Below are positions 12,261-23,328 of a stretch of DNA of 64,000 nt, in pieces. Made by a program: the position numbers and the translations under genes. Below the pieces are notes generated by a model. It had not been told where the DNA came from and ran no database searches. It saw only the letters and a program-made list of their open reading frames with translations. Location: contig NC_066329.1 of the NCBI RefSeq assembly GCF_022539315.1, forward strand, positions 2,083,072 to 2,147,071, written 5' to 3'. This stretch comes from Serinus canaria (lineage: Eukaryota; Chordata; Aves; Passeriformes; Fringillidae). How positions within the stretch are numbered: position 1 is the stretch's first letter; every line of letters starts with the position of its first letter.

Positions 12261-15200
12261 GAACCCGGCAAATGCACCAGCCCAGGCACAGGAAAAAAGG
12301 CAAAGTTACTGTTCTGCACAGAACTGCAGAGTGCTGGGGACTGGGAACTCTCTTTAAATGCTGTCCAAGAACTCATGAAAGATGCCTGAAATGAATTCCC
12401 AAAGAATTAAAGGCTCTGGAGCCAGAAGAGCTGAGCTGTGAGCTTTGTTACATCTCGCTGCTAAGTGAGGTCAAGCGTGGTCGATGCACTCTGCTTGAGA
12501 CACTTCCAAGAAAAACCAAGGAACTGTAGGAAATGCTGCTGATGGAACTCTTCCATGTGTGGCCAAAACCCCAGCAGGTGTTTTGGGATGCTGTGCTGTT
12601 GGAGATGTCTTTTTTGGACAGAACATTCAAACAACAAATCCCTGAGCACTTGTTATCAAAGAGCCTGTGGTACTTTCAACAAGAGCTGGGGTGTCCATCC
12701 CACCGTCCTGGATGGCAGCCAGCACACGCCTGCTCTGGGAAGAGCTGCTTTCCCTTTCCCTTCCCCTTCCCCTTCCCCTTCCTTTCCCTTTCCCCTCCCA
12801 GCCCACAGGAACAGCTGGAGACCAAGCTGAGTCTCAGAACTGGGTGAATCCCTCTGTGTGTTGGTCCTTATTATTCTTATTTTCTGAATTCGGTTCTTAT
12901 TTAGTGCAGTGTTGGAGGGAGGATCATAAATATCAGCAAAAAGCACATTGTAAAACCACACTCAAACCCTACATCCTTCTCCTCACTGAACAACACACAG
13001 GATCCATTACAGAAGCACTTTTTCAGAAAAACCATCCAGGATTGAGGTTTCTGTCATTTCAAGTAAAATAAAACCATCCTGAGTTGCTCAGAGTGGCAGA
13101 GGATCAAGCAGCAAGCCTGAGAACAGAATTTACATTTATTTTCAGATTATATTTCTCCCCTTTGCTTCTGTCCAGCCCTCTGCCAATTGGAAAACACACT
13201 GCCTGAATACACACAAATATTGCCAATGAAAAAGGGGCTGTGAAATTCCAAGTCCACCATAAACAAAAAGGGATCTGGTTTCTGCTCAGGTCAAACCCAT
13301 CCAATCCAGAGGGTACCTACAAAAGCAGGAATATGCATTTGTGGGGGAACCCATCAAATTAAACACAACATATGGCACGCACTGCTGCAAGTTTGGATTT
13401 TATATCTAAAGTGATGTGGAAAACAAGAATATTTTTAAAGTTTACAAGCCCCAGGGGCACAGTTTCCCTGTGCAAATGTATTGGATTGCCTACTGTAAAT
13501 ATGGCACATAACACTGCAACAACAACAAAAACAATCTGACTGTTAACAAATGCAAGGTCAGCACGCTGATACTTGTGCACACAGATAAGTGTTCTGGCTC
13601 CATAAATTTCAAGATGAGCTAAGATTTAAAAGGAGCAGCTGAAGGAGACAGACAGACAATCAGAGAAGAAGAAAAAGAGTAAATCAAACACAAAACAGCC
13701 AGTTAAATAAATAAATAAATAAAAAAGCAGTTAATATCCATGAATAATGGATGTTTGATTTAAAAGCAGTTTACTCCAATATGATGTAATTTTTGACAAT
13801 CAGCCAGAGAGACTATTTTTCAAGTTCTTGCCAGATATAAGTCATTGTGGGGAGCTGGGAACAAAAGTGCTTCTCTGAGCATGTGGAAAATTGACTTTCA
13901 TGCCATCCTAAAGGTGACTTTTCCTGGCAGACGCATGCGCTGGGCACTGCCTGAAAAGCCAAGAGCAGCACAGCTCCCAGCAAATCCAGCAGGAAAAGCA
14001 GCTCCCTGCTCCACCCCATCCAACACCTGCTGCACAAGTCACACACAGAGCTAAAGACAAGTGCAGTTTGCTTTTCCCTTTGAAGTTTCCCCGTGCCTGG
14101 AGTTGCAGAGCGAGGCTTCAGGCTGGTGGCAAGGAGGGGAGCCAAGCTCTGCGCTGGCGCTGCCAACGCACCTGCAGCCCTGGGCACTGCCAGCCCCCGG
14201 AGCTCTGCCAGCCTGGGATGGGCTGGGATGTGGGCAGATGTCTGCTAGGACTGCACTGGGGTCACCAGGCTCGTTTGACTCGTGGCTGGAGCCTGGGCTA
14301 AGAGCTCCAGGACCCGTGGGGAGGATGTTGTGTTTACCCACTGAACCACCCACACACTCAAAAACCCCTCTGGGCCAGGGACAGGAGTTCCCTAACCTGA
14401 GGAAAACCTTCTCCCATGGAGAAGGGAGGCAAGGTGAACCTTAAAAACTGAATTAAATCCCTTGGTTTCATCACCTGGATAGAATATTCATGGCACATCC
14501 TAGCAGCTGCTTTTTCCAAACCTGAGGCACCCACCTCAGCCACCGTGCCAATTTTGAGGCACTCACTAGAGCACAAACAGGGGGGGAAAAGCAGAATGTC
14601 TTTAATGTCAGCCAACAGAAAATGATTGATTCACTTATTATTTATTTAGTCTTTTATTTATTTCAACTTGCAAAATTATTCCTGGTCACTTAAGAGTGTT
14701 TGATCAAGAAATCATGCAAAATTTAGACAAGGAAAAGTTCTGGACTCTCTGATGGTCTCTTTTTCTTCTAATAGTTCAGTTCCTCACAGAGTTCTGCCTT
14801 TCTGACGTGGTACCAAAGAGCTTATAAAGAAAAAGGTACTTAAAACACCTTTCAACACCTCCAAATATCTGCTAACACCCTGCAGTCCTGCAGCTCCTCA
14901 AAGAGACACATTTGGGCAAGTTCCATCTGTTCAGACAGCAGCAAGCCCTGCTCTTCTACTGGTATGAAAACAGGAGTTCACAAAGATGAATTTGTTGAAA
15001 ATTGGGCTCTTTACAAGGGTCACAGAGGCCAACAGAAGTGAAAACCCCCACATTTTTAAACAAGAAACACTTAGATTAAAAAAATGGAAGTCTTTGGAAC
15101 CCCATGAGAACTAGAGACACTCAACACCAGGAAAGACAATGCAGCTTCTCAGTTAGGAGGATTTTAGTTAAAATAAGATGTAAAAGCTCACATAAAGCAG

Positions 15201-15267
15201 CCATGAACTAAATATATCATCCAAAAATGACTGTAAAGTATGAACTCAATTTCAAGAAGGATTTACT

Positions 15268-15440
15268 GTTGCCCAGAGCAGCTGTGGCTGCCCCTGGATC
15301 CCTGGAAATATCCAAGGCCAGGCTGGGCAGGGCTTGGAGCAGCCTGGGACAGTGGGAGGTGTCCCTGCCATGGCAGGGGTGGCACTGGGTGGGCTTTAAG
15401 GTCCCTTCCCACCCAACCCACTCAGGGATTCCATGATTTC
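15268..15440 (+). mobile_element. CR1 LINE 3' end, short
   Basis: Starts inside 'gagcagctgtggctgcccct' and ends 'tttaaggtcccttcccaccc' followed by 'gattccatgatttc', the CR1 tail. About 170 bases of the subfamily seen at 5.1-5.6 kb. Confidence 0.88.
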
Positions 15441-15782
15441 AAATTTGTTTTCACTCACTATCACTGCTTAACTCCACTGGACACACATTTCCAAGCAGCT
15501 GAAGAATTCCATGGAAACACAAAATCCAGGAGCAAACCCAGGCAGTGTTTCACTGGCTGCTGAGAGGAGCCAGGTGAGCTTGAACACCTTTCCTCAAGCA
15601 CAAGCCAATCAGCAGCTCCAGAGAGCCACAAAAGCAGCAGCATGAACAAGCATCACCCAAGAGAGCTGATCTCAGCACATCCAGCTTCTGCCTCAGAGCT
15701 GGAAGCTGTAAAACCACCCGTCCCCTCCTCTCCTCCCCATCCACCAGCCCTGGGATCAGGTTCATGTTTGTACACAAAGCAA

Positions 15783-16100
15783 CCTGAACTGTGCCTGACA
15801 ACAGCTGTAACAAAAATCCTCACCTGAACTGTGCCTGACAACATCTGTAACAAAAATCCTCACCTGAACACATCTGTAACAAAAATCCTCACCTGAACTG
15901 TGCCTGACAACATCTGTAACAAAAATCCTCACCTGAACTGTGCCTGACAACATCTGTAACAAAAATCCTCACCTGAACTGTGCCTGACAACATCTGTAAC
16001 AAAAATCCTCACCTGAACTGTGCCTGACAACATCTGTAACAAAAATCCTCACCTGAACCGTGCCTGACAACAGCTGTAACATCTGTAACAAAAATCCTCA
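15783..16100. repeat. 40-bp minisatellite, about 8 units
   Basis: The unit on the plus strand is 'cctgaactgtgcctgacaac' followed by 'atctgtaacaaaaatcctca'. Units start at 15783, 15823, 15863, 15892, 15932, 15972, 16012 and 16052. The third is shortened to 29 bases by loss of 11; the last carries an extra partial copy of 'ctgtaaca'. Otherwise units differ by one or two bases, so the array is young or recently homogenised. On the FBXW8 sense strand each unit junction reads CAG|GTGAGG and each unit contains TTTTTGTTACAG, resembling a splice donor and acceptor. Confidence 0.95.
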
Positions 16101-17059
16101 TACATGCTGTATGAAGTTTCTTTGGTAGAAAAACCCACAAATGCTCCTTTGTTCATTATCTCATATCCCCAAGAACTGCTGAAAATGTTAAAAAGTTTGA
16201 ACAGAATTTGGAATACAGGAGAAAGTTGTGGTTTAGGATTTTTCCTCTCATCTCAGGAGAACAAACACCTCTAAATTTCACAGAAATAATCCACAAAGCT
16301 CACCTGAGCCATAGTAGGAGACCAGACCTACCTGACAGCAGATTCAGGGAAGGTTATAAAGGCACCAGCTATGAGAAAAGCTCCAGAGTGCATCAGAACC
16401 CAGATGAACTCAAGCCTAACATTTATCCTGCTGCCTCCTTCTGAGGTTTAGATCCTCACCTGAAGAGGACCAAAGCCAATCTGTGGATTTGATCTCCCCC
16501 ATGGTAAACCCAAAATCCCCACAGGTGAATGCCCAGCCTTGTGGTGCTGCAGCAGCTCTGTGACCATGGGGCTCCAGCTGCCTGACATCATCCCTCAAGA
16601 AATGTCCCCTGGATGCCCTGGGAATAAGGATTTCCCCCATGGGTCATTATCTGGGCTATTTAATTAGCCCTAGACAAGCCTAGATGGGAACACAGACGTC
16701 AGAATTTGGACTTGAAGGGATTTCATGTTGAGTTAACAGAGCTGAAACAACAAAACCTTTCATAGCTTCACTTCAAAAAAGAGCTCCAGGAGCACTAAAG
16801 CAGAGGAACTCTCAAGAAAGAGCAGCATATTTGGGTTGTCTGGTGCTACTAAAGTGCAAGCTGAACTTCTCAGGGATGAAGCATTTCTGTTCTCCCCTCC
16901 CTCCTGCATGGGTGTCTCTCATCTGACAGGAGCCAAGTCTAGGCCACGGATTTGATGTTTTCCTCCTCTCCAACATAAAAGTTCCCACAAAATTTATGCC
17001 TCAGATCTCAGCTCTGCTGTCAAACGTGGCTAAAATTAGAAAATGATTTAAAAAAAAGA

Positions 17060-17680
17060 AGAGAGAGAGGGAGGAAAAAGATGGTTTCTCTAAGTGTTTT
17101 GATCAGGAAGCAGGTTACTAGGCAGGGATTGCCAGAAGGAAAATAATAACCAGGAGGAAAACAAAGAAAACCCCGAACTGAGGAGGAACACAGGCAGCAG
17201 CCAGGGGGGCTGGACTCCTCCAGGATGGCATTTCCAGGCTGGGGAGCTCTCCCAAAGCCAGGCTGTCCCCGTGGGCCCAGAGTAATCAGGCACTGCAGAG
17301 TCCCTGCACGTCTGCGCGAGGCCGCTCGTTAGCACAAGAGCCATCAGTAATTAATTTCCGGCGTGATGTCAGCTGGAGCAGCAGTGCCAAGGCAGTGTCC
17401 TTGTCACACCCCCTGGCTGTCTGGGCCCATCTCCCTGATTAGGATGCAATCTGCCAGCAAGAGCCAGGGAGCTCAGGACTGAACGAGGAAAGATGTCCGG
17501 CCTTGCTGCGCGCCCTTTGGGGCTGGGGAGGTTTCCTGTCGGAACCCAGGACATTCCTCTGGCTGCCCTGGGTGATCTGAGACCCTGGCACGGAGTCAGA
17601 ACCACCTGGGCCTTGGATTTTAGCCCATGGAAACAATGACCAACTTTGTGTGAGGAGTTACAAGCCACAGGAGTTTGAGT
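17060..17680. other. Candidate conserved non-coding stretch
   Basis: This intronic stretch keeps CpGs in an otherwise CpG-poor intron, for example 'cgtctgcgcgaggccgctcg' near 17309 and 'aatttccggcgtgatgtcag' near 17352, with TAAT cores next to them. No open frame here resembles a known protein. It could be an enhancer or a relic; evidence is compositional only. Confidence 0.22.
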
Positions 17681-19495
17681 AGAATGACGGTGAATTTGTC
17701 ACAGGGTGAAAAAGTAGAATTTTGGGGATTTAGAATGGGGGGTCAAGAGGCAAGATGGAGGAATCTGGGCATGTCCTCTCCTCCTTCTTCTCCTTCTTCT
17801 TGTTCTCCATCTTCTGCTGGGATGGTGGCACTTCTGGATTGGTTTAGAGTTGAGACAGACTGTCTAACACAGGTGATAGGGATTGGGAAATTATTGTAAA
17901 TAAAGCACAGGTAGTTCTCAGTATAAAAAGCCAACAGCACCCCAAGGGCAGGGACTGTGCCACAACCCGACCTGCTGGGCAGAGCTCAGCAGGGCAGAGA
18001 GAGAATGGAACAGATAAGGGAAAATAAACAACCTTGAGAAACAGAATTGAAGGATCTCAACTTCTTCTGCAGTCACAGGGCTGGGGAAAAAGAGACTTTC
18101 TGACACCTCAGGGTCATCTCAGCCACAGCAACCTGAGAGTTTCTCTGTTCTTTATGAGACACAAAAGTGATCACTGGGGTAATGCCCCCAAATGAGGCAA
18201 TTTCACCTCCTGGCCTCCCACCTCTGGAGGGAAAAGAGCTGGGTTAGGACAGCAGAGGAATGAATAGAGACAGCACAGCTCACAGCAGCTCAGCCCTGCA
18301 GGTATTTATGGTGAACAGGGGGTTTAAGGGGAATGAGGTGCAGCTGGACACGTTTATCCCTTACAGAGGAAGCCCTACATGAAGCTTTCCCATTCCAGTC
18401 ACTTGCCAAGGGAAATCCTGCATTTTTCCACTCCAGACCACAGTGGTCAGCAGTGGGTGCTCCATTCCTGCTCCCTGAAGCCCCCTCCCTCCCTCCCTCA
18501 GTGCTGACAGCCTCAGTGTAACACAAAAATCGAATGAAACCAGGGACTGGAAAGGGAGGCAAGGTGCAGGAAAGGGACAGGAACTCTTCCCAAGGCATCT
18601 GGAAACACCAAAATCCCCTGAGAGTTTGGCCAATACTCAACAGCACAGCACAAAAAGCACCCCCCTCCTAAGGGTGCTCATTTGCCTGACACTGCTCAGG
18701 ATCCCCCACCAGAAGGCTGAGGGATGGTTTGGGATTTTGGCCTCTTTACTGGGGTTTTTAGGAGGGATGTTTGAGATGAGTTCCCCCTGAGGCCATTGAT
18801 GCAGCACAGACTGAGCTGGGCCCTGCTGGGGAGCAGAGGGTGCAAGGGAACCCAGCTGGCTGAATGTCAGATTATGCTTCTTCCTGACCTAGAGATGGGG
18901 CAACTGAGAGGTGTTTGAAAAACTTCTATTTTTAGTCTCTTGTGAAGGGTGAGACAATACAGATATTATAATTTACACTACCACAATTAGAAGCTAATTA
19001 TTTCTTAATTACAATATAATATAAGTGGGTTTTGACTTATTAATTTTTACCACACTATGCTGTAAATGTCCTTAAACTAATAATCTAAAATTACTCTTCA
19101 TAAATCTTACTACAATATATTTTTCATATTTCTCTGAAGTATCTATTCTTATTTATAAAACCATCCTTTGAAACTTGCTTCTAGTTCTATTTCTCTCTCA
19201 CAACATTTATCTTATTCCATAATATTTCTAAGTTAGTATTTCCTACCTCAAAGTTTACATACAGATATATACCATGTAAGCCTTGTGTCAAACTTTAAAA
19301 ATTCTCTACAAATTCATTTCCCACAGCTGAACAACCCCTCACTTCAGCCCACATAAGAACACAAAGCAGCATCAGATTATTGCACTGAATTGTTTTCTCT
19401 CTGCTCTCAAAAGCTGGAGAGCAGGAAAAGAAGTCCTCAGCATGAACTCTTTTTCCCTTAATTAAAAGGTGTAAAAATCTTCTCAATGACAATAC

Positions 19496-19705
19496 CTGGT
19501 TGGGCTCATTCAATAGCCAGCCAAAGGTTTTGATGCCAAAGGCTGCCTCGTGAGCAGCCACGTCCAGGCAGGTGACAGGCTGGCCATAGACTGAGTGCAG
19601 AATCCTGCCAGGAGCTTCTGCTTTCAGGAGATAGACAATGTCCTCTGCAGCTGCCACTGCCACTGGGCTCCCCGTCACATCTGGAACCAGATTAAGGAAG
19701 TTGAC
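19496..19705 (-). CDS. FBXW8: FBXW8 coding exon 7 (WD-repeat propeller)
   Basis: This exon encodes residues 335-404 in phase 0 at both ends (70 codons). Recognisable blocks are VNFLNLVPD, SPVAVAAAEDIVYLLKAE, QPVTCLDVAAHEAAFGI and FGWLLNEPNQ. They correspond to the FBXW8 blocks with PVAVAAA, YLLKAE and PVTCLDV. The acceptor is 'ctctttttag|GTC' and the donor 'AACCAG|gtattg', which is weaker than the other donors here because it has a T at intron position +4 and +5. Family knowledge places this part in the middle of the WD40 propeller that binds substrate. Confidence 0.95.
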
Positions 19706-20564
19706 CTAAAAAGAGCAGACTTTTTATTTTATTTTTTATTTTAATTTATTCTAGTACAGTCAAAAATTCTGTTGCATCACTAGTGCCACATGCTGAACTG
19801 AACAAACTACTCATGTGTGTCCTGAGTCATCTCAGCTATGGATGAACTCCACACCAAGACCAAGCATCAAGCTTATTTCTGAACTGTAAGTCAGACTTAG
19901 AGTTGGAGGGGGGATTAATCAGGAGTGGTTTAAATCACTTCACACCCTTTAACTGCACAGCTTCCTTCTACAGGAGAGAGGCTGCAAGACTCAATTATTC
20001 CTACACACTTCCTTCCCCTTTCAAACAAATGCTGATACTCTGAGACAAAACAAAACTTCAGAAAATGAGTTTTAATTACAACTCTCAAAACTTCAGTGAC
20101 AGAAGGTGCAACCTAAAGAAGCTGCATGAGTAGTTACAGCTTCACAAGTGACACTATTAGGCTGCCTGCAATATCCTGCCTCAGAATTAATCAGATAGTG
20201 TGGATCTGGAATGAGACCTGGAGTTTCAGCTCCAATTCTATGCGAGAAAACTGATTTACAAAATGAGCCAGCTTAGTTTACTGTTGACAAAAAAAAAATC
20301 AAAAAAAACCACCCCCCAGATTAAACCCAGCCAACCTCCTGCACCATATGGACTTGTGTTCATTTTCACTCCAAACTCAAGCCAGGAGTTGCTCTTCAGG
20401 GATGGAGGACTCACCCTGAACCTGCTCCAAAGTCAGAGCCTTGAGCTGGTACCGCCCTGATCTAGCTCAGCCTGCAAGACTTTTCTAAGAACCATCCCGA
20501 GCATCCAACAGTAATTAGTGGATCAGGAGCTCCTGTAACAAAGCAGAGCAGCCCGGAGACTCAC
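19706..20564 (-). other. FBXW8: FBXW8 intron 6
   Basis: An 859-base intron with standard GT/AG ends. It is AT-rich with short A runs (20288-20310). I see no repeat or gene in it. Confidence 0.9.
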
Positions 20565-20761
20565 CAGTTTCTGGATTTCAAAGGTTCCTGGGGTTTGCCA
20601 GACCCCTCTGTCGTCGGGGCTCTCCAGCCTGACCTGGAAGCCGGAGGCCGTGGCCACGGCGGCGCCGCCCGGGGCCAGCGCCAGCGCCTGGATGTGCTGG
20701 TTGTGCTGGAAGTGATGGATGGGCTCCTGGCCCAGCAGCAGGCTCCAAACACTGACAGTGC
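20565..20761 (-). CDS. FBXW8: FBXW8 coding exon 6 (WD-repeat propeller)
   Basis: This exon encodes the last two bases of Gly269 and residues 270-334. The translation contains TVSVWSLLLGQEPIHHFQHN, then HIQALALAPGGAAVATASGF, then GVWQTPGTFEIQKL. The HxxxIQALALxxxxxxVATAS block is characteristic of FBXW8. The usual WD dipeptide of the blade is WS here (VWSLLLG). The acceptor is 'cccctgtgcag|GC' and the donor 'AAACTG|gtgagt'. The exon is strongly CpG-rich (for example near 20640-20690), unlike its introns. Confidence 0.95.
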
Positions 20762-20974
20762 CTGCACAGGGGAAACGGGCACTGGGGTTAGCTCAGCCTC
20801 TGACACAACCTGCAACGAGCCTTAGACAGCTTGAACAAAGGAATACACAGGGAAGAGATGGGGGCAGGACACCAGAACCTGAGGATGCTGTGTTTCCTCC
20901 AGCCATGGGTGCACAGGAGAACTGATGTGCTTAGAAGCTGAAGGAGGGGATGTATACATGGGATATTGGGAAGG

Positions 20975-21185
20975 GATTGCTCCCTGGGAGGGTGGGCAGG
21001 CCCTGGCACAGGGTGCCCAGAGCAGCTGTGGCTGCCCCTGGATCCCTGGCAGTGCCCAAGGCCAGGCTGGGCAGGGCTTGGAGCACCTGGGACAGTGGGA
21101 GGTGTTCCTGCCATGGCAGGGGTGAAATGGGATGTGTTTTAAGGTCCTTCCAACCCAAACCCATCTGTGATTCTGTGATTCCAGG
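20975..21185 (+). mobile_element. CR1 LINE 3' fragment
   Basis: Begins 'gattgctccctgggagggtg', passes 'gagcagctgtggctgcccct' and 'ggtgttcctgccatggcagg', and ends in the CR1 tail with the octamer-like repeat 'ctgtgattctgtgattcc' at about 21168-21183. Confidence 0.9.
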
Positions 21186-21401
21186 CTCTACTGCTCTGTA
21201 TCTTTTTCTAATATCTGACTGTCCAACAACATTAGCAGCTACCTTGAGGAAGACTCTTTGACTTCTCTCACATTTCCATGTTTGGAGATCTGATGCAAAC
21301 AGACACCTGAAATTTTGTTCTATTATAGAGAGGCCCTCAATCACCCCAAACCCACTGAGGAAGAACCCACACTCCAATTTTAAGTCACTTTGCTGCATGG
21401 T

Positions 21402-21690
21402 TCACAGAATCACAGAATCTCTTGGGCTGGAAGGGACCCACAAGGATCATCCAGCCCAGCTCCTGTCCTGCCCAGACCCCCACCAACCCCACCCTGGGCA
21501 TCCCTGGCAGTGCTGGCCAAAGGCTCCTGGAGCTCTGGCAAAGCCAGAGGCTGTCCCCACTGCCCTGGGGAGCCTGGGCAGTGCCCAGCATCCTCTGGGG
21601 AAAGAACCTTTCCCTGAGCTTCATCTAAATCTCCCAACACAGCTCCATTCCCTGGGTCCTGTCCCCAGTCACGATAGAGAAAAGCTAAAG
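21402..21690 (-). mobile_element. CR1 LINE 3' fragment, reverse orientation
   Basis: Starts with the reverse CR1 tail 'cacagaatcacagaatctct' and 'gggctggaagggacccacaa', followed by 'ccccaccaaccccaccctgg' and 'agaacctttccctgagcttc'. Same subfamily and orientation as 273-480. Its segment 'agctccattccctgggtcct' (21641-21660) reappears at the edge of the duplicated segment at 23.2 kb. Confidence 0.9.
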
Positions 21691-21838
21691 AATGCAAATC
21701 CTAAAGATAAAGGAGTGTAAGTCAAAAGAAAACATATTTATAATTGCATTTTTGCCAGCCTGGCTCCCCAATTCTCTATTTAAAAGCATCATAATCTGAG
21801 TAAGAGCAACCTGAGGCAATCAGGAGGGAACAGAAGGG

Positions 21839-21962
21839 AATTGGAGCCTTCTGGGCCACCTTTGCACTGAATTGAGAAGCAATCTTCCAGCATGACAGGT
21901 AGGGCTGGAGAAGGCTCCCTTGCAGAGGAGCACGTTAATGATGAAATGATTAATGGCAGCTC
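21839..21962. repeat. Duplicated 124-bp segment, copy 1
   Basis: From 'aattggagccttctgggcca' to 'ttaatggcagctc'. I count two mismatches against copy 2 at 23097-23220. In this copy the sequence continues into 'ttccttcagaagg', which is not shared, so this looks like the source locus. Confidence 0.93.
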
Positions 21963-22079
21963 TTCCTTCAGAAGGAGACATAAAAGCCCTGACAGACAGC
22001 TGTGGATGGGCACCACTGCCAGTTTGCAAACACTCCTCCCCAGTCCCAGAGGAGGTGAAGCAAGAGTGTGGTAATGAAA

Positions 22080-22520
22080 CTGCACATAGTGAAATGGTAG
22101 CTAAATGAGTTTAAATTGATTTATGGTAGCTTTTGTAAAGATTATTTGGTATCTGGAAAGTGCTACCCATGTGAAATAATGCAGATAATCCTTAAGATCC
22201 CTGTCTAATGGCACTCCCACTGAATATTTATATTCCTCACCATGGGAATGAGTACCATAATGGGGACCATTTTTGTTTTATTAGGGATGAATATTTAAAT
22301 TAATCTGCTATTTGCCTAAACAATTAGCCGCCTCTGTTTGTTTACACAAAGCCAAAAGTGCAATTAGGCTTCCATCAGAGAGATCAGTCCCGACTAAAAC
22401 TGTCCCGACGGAGCCGTAAGGGCTCCGAGCAGAACTTCCCAAAATGACTTCTTAGCATCATGGTAATTATGTTAATTGCTTGAAAGGTAAATAACTGCTG
22501 AATTGGGTTTGCAAAACTGG
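22080..22520. other. Candidate conserved non-coding element
   Basis: AT-rich and repeat-free, with many TAAT/ATTA cores. It contains a CpG-retaining patch at 22388-22427 with a direct repeat 'gtcccgac' (two copies 15 bases apart) and a perfect 7-bp stem, cggagcc/ggctccg, around 'gtaag' at 22409-22427. CpG retention within a methylated-type intron suggests selection or unmethylated regulatory DNA. Not tested by alignment. Confidence 0.3.
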
Positions 22521-23019
22521 TTGCACACAGCTTAAAACCAGTTAACAAATCCAAATGAGCAGCACAGGCTGCACCCCCTGCAGCCAGGACAGGGCTGAGC
22601 TGGGGCTGCTCCTCCTCACAGCAAAGGGATGGGGAGGTCTCACCTCCTGGAGATGATTCAGCCAGGAAAAACCCCTCAGGGGTAAAGTGGTATCAGACAC
22701 AGGGAGCTAGAACTGGACTGTTGGGTCAGACTGTGGATTTGGCTGCCAGGCTCCTCCAAGCAGAAGGATTTTCAATTTTTGTTCAGCAGAAAATTGATCC
22801 AAATTAAAGACCAGGTCCATGAAAGGGAAAAGGGAGGCTGATTTGCTTTCAGTGGAGCCTTTTGTTTACACATCTCTGTGATGAACATTCCACTGGATTC
22901 AACAGTGCCTAAATGAATGAAAGTTCTAGGGAAAAAACCAAAATATTCTGACCACAGGAGCAAACTAAGAAACCCAGAGCTCAGGGTTCTGCTCTCTAAT
23001 TTTGGGCATCAAGCCACAA

Positions 23020-23043
23020 ATAATATAATAATAATATAATATA

Positions 23044-23099
<56 letters not shown>
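23020..23099. repeat. (AAT)n microsatellite
   Basis: About 80 bases of AAT with interruptions (ataatataat near the left end). It directly borders copy 2 of the duplicated segment and is the inverted counterpart of the ATT array at 23238-23327. Confidence 0.96.
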
Positions 23100-23220
23100 T
23101 GGAGCCTTCTGGGCCACCTTTGCACTGAAGTGAGAAGCAATCTTCCAGCATGACAGGTAGGGCTGGAGAAGGTTCCCTTGCAGAGGAGCACGTTAATGAT
23201 GAAATGATTAATGGCAGCTC
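23097..23220. repeat. Duplicated 124-bp segment, copy 2, with CR1-derived tail
   Basis: Nearly identical to 21839-21962. After 'gcagctc' it does not follow copy 1 but continues as 'cattccctgggtcctg' (23221-23236), which matches the CR1 copy at 21645-21661. The join lies at a shared 'cagctc', so the piece is a chimera of two nearby sites placed between AAT and ATT arrays. Confidence 0.92.
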
Positions 23221-23237
23221 CATTCCCTGGGTCCTGG

Positions 23238-23239
23238 TA

Positions 23240-23327
<88 letters not shown>
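23238..23327. repeat. (ATT)n microsatellite
   Basis: About 29 near-perfect ATT units. With the AAT array at 23020-23099 it forms an inverted repeat with about 80-bp arms around a 138-base loop. Poly-Asn/poly-Ile open frames here are artefacts. Confidence 0.97.

Positions 23328-23328
<1 letters not shown>

Larger units (their letters stand above)
8966..19495 (-). other. FBXW8: FBXW8 intron 7
   Basis: A 10.5-kb intron. It contains a (CA)n run, a short CR1 end at 15268-15440, a 40-bp minisatellite at 15783-16100, (CT)n at about 12073-12093 and a (CCCTTT)n-like run near 12745-12790. The stretches 11860-12260 and 17060-17680 look constrained. I see no gene elsewhere in it. Confidence 0.85.

Noticed and set aside
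15783..16100. CRISPR-like array
   Set aside because: The 40-bp units are contiguous without unique spacers, and the context is a vertebrate intron; it is a minisatellite.
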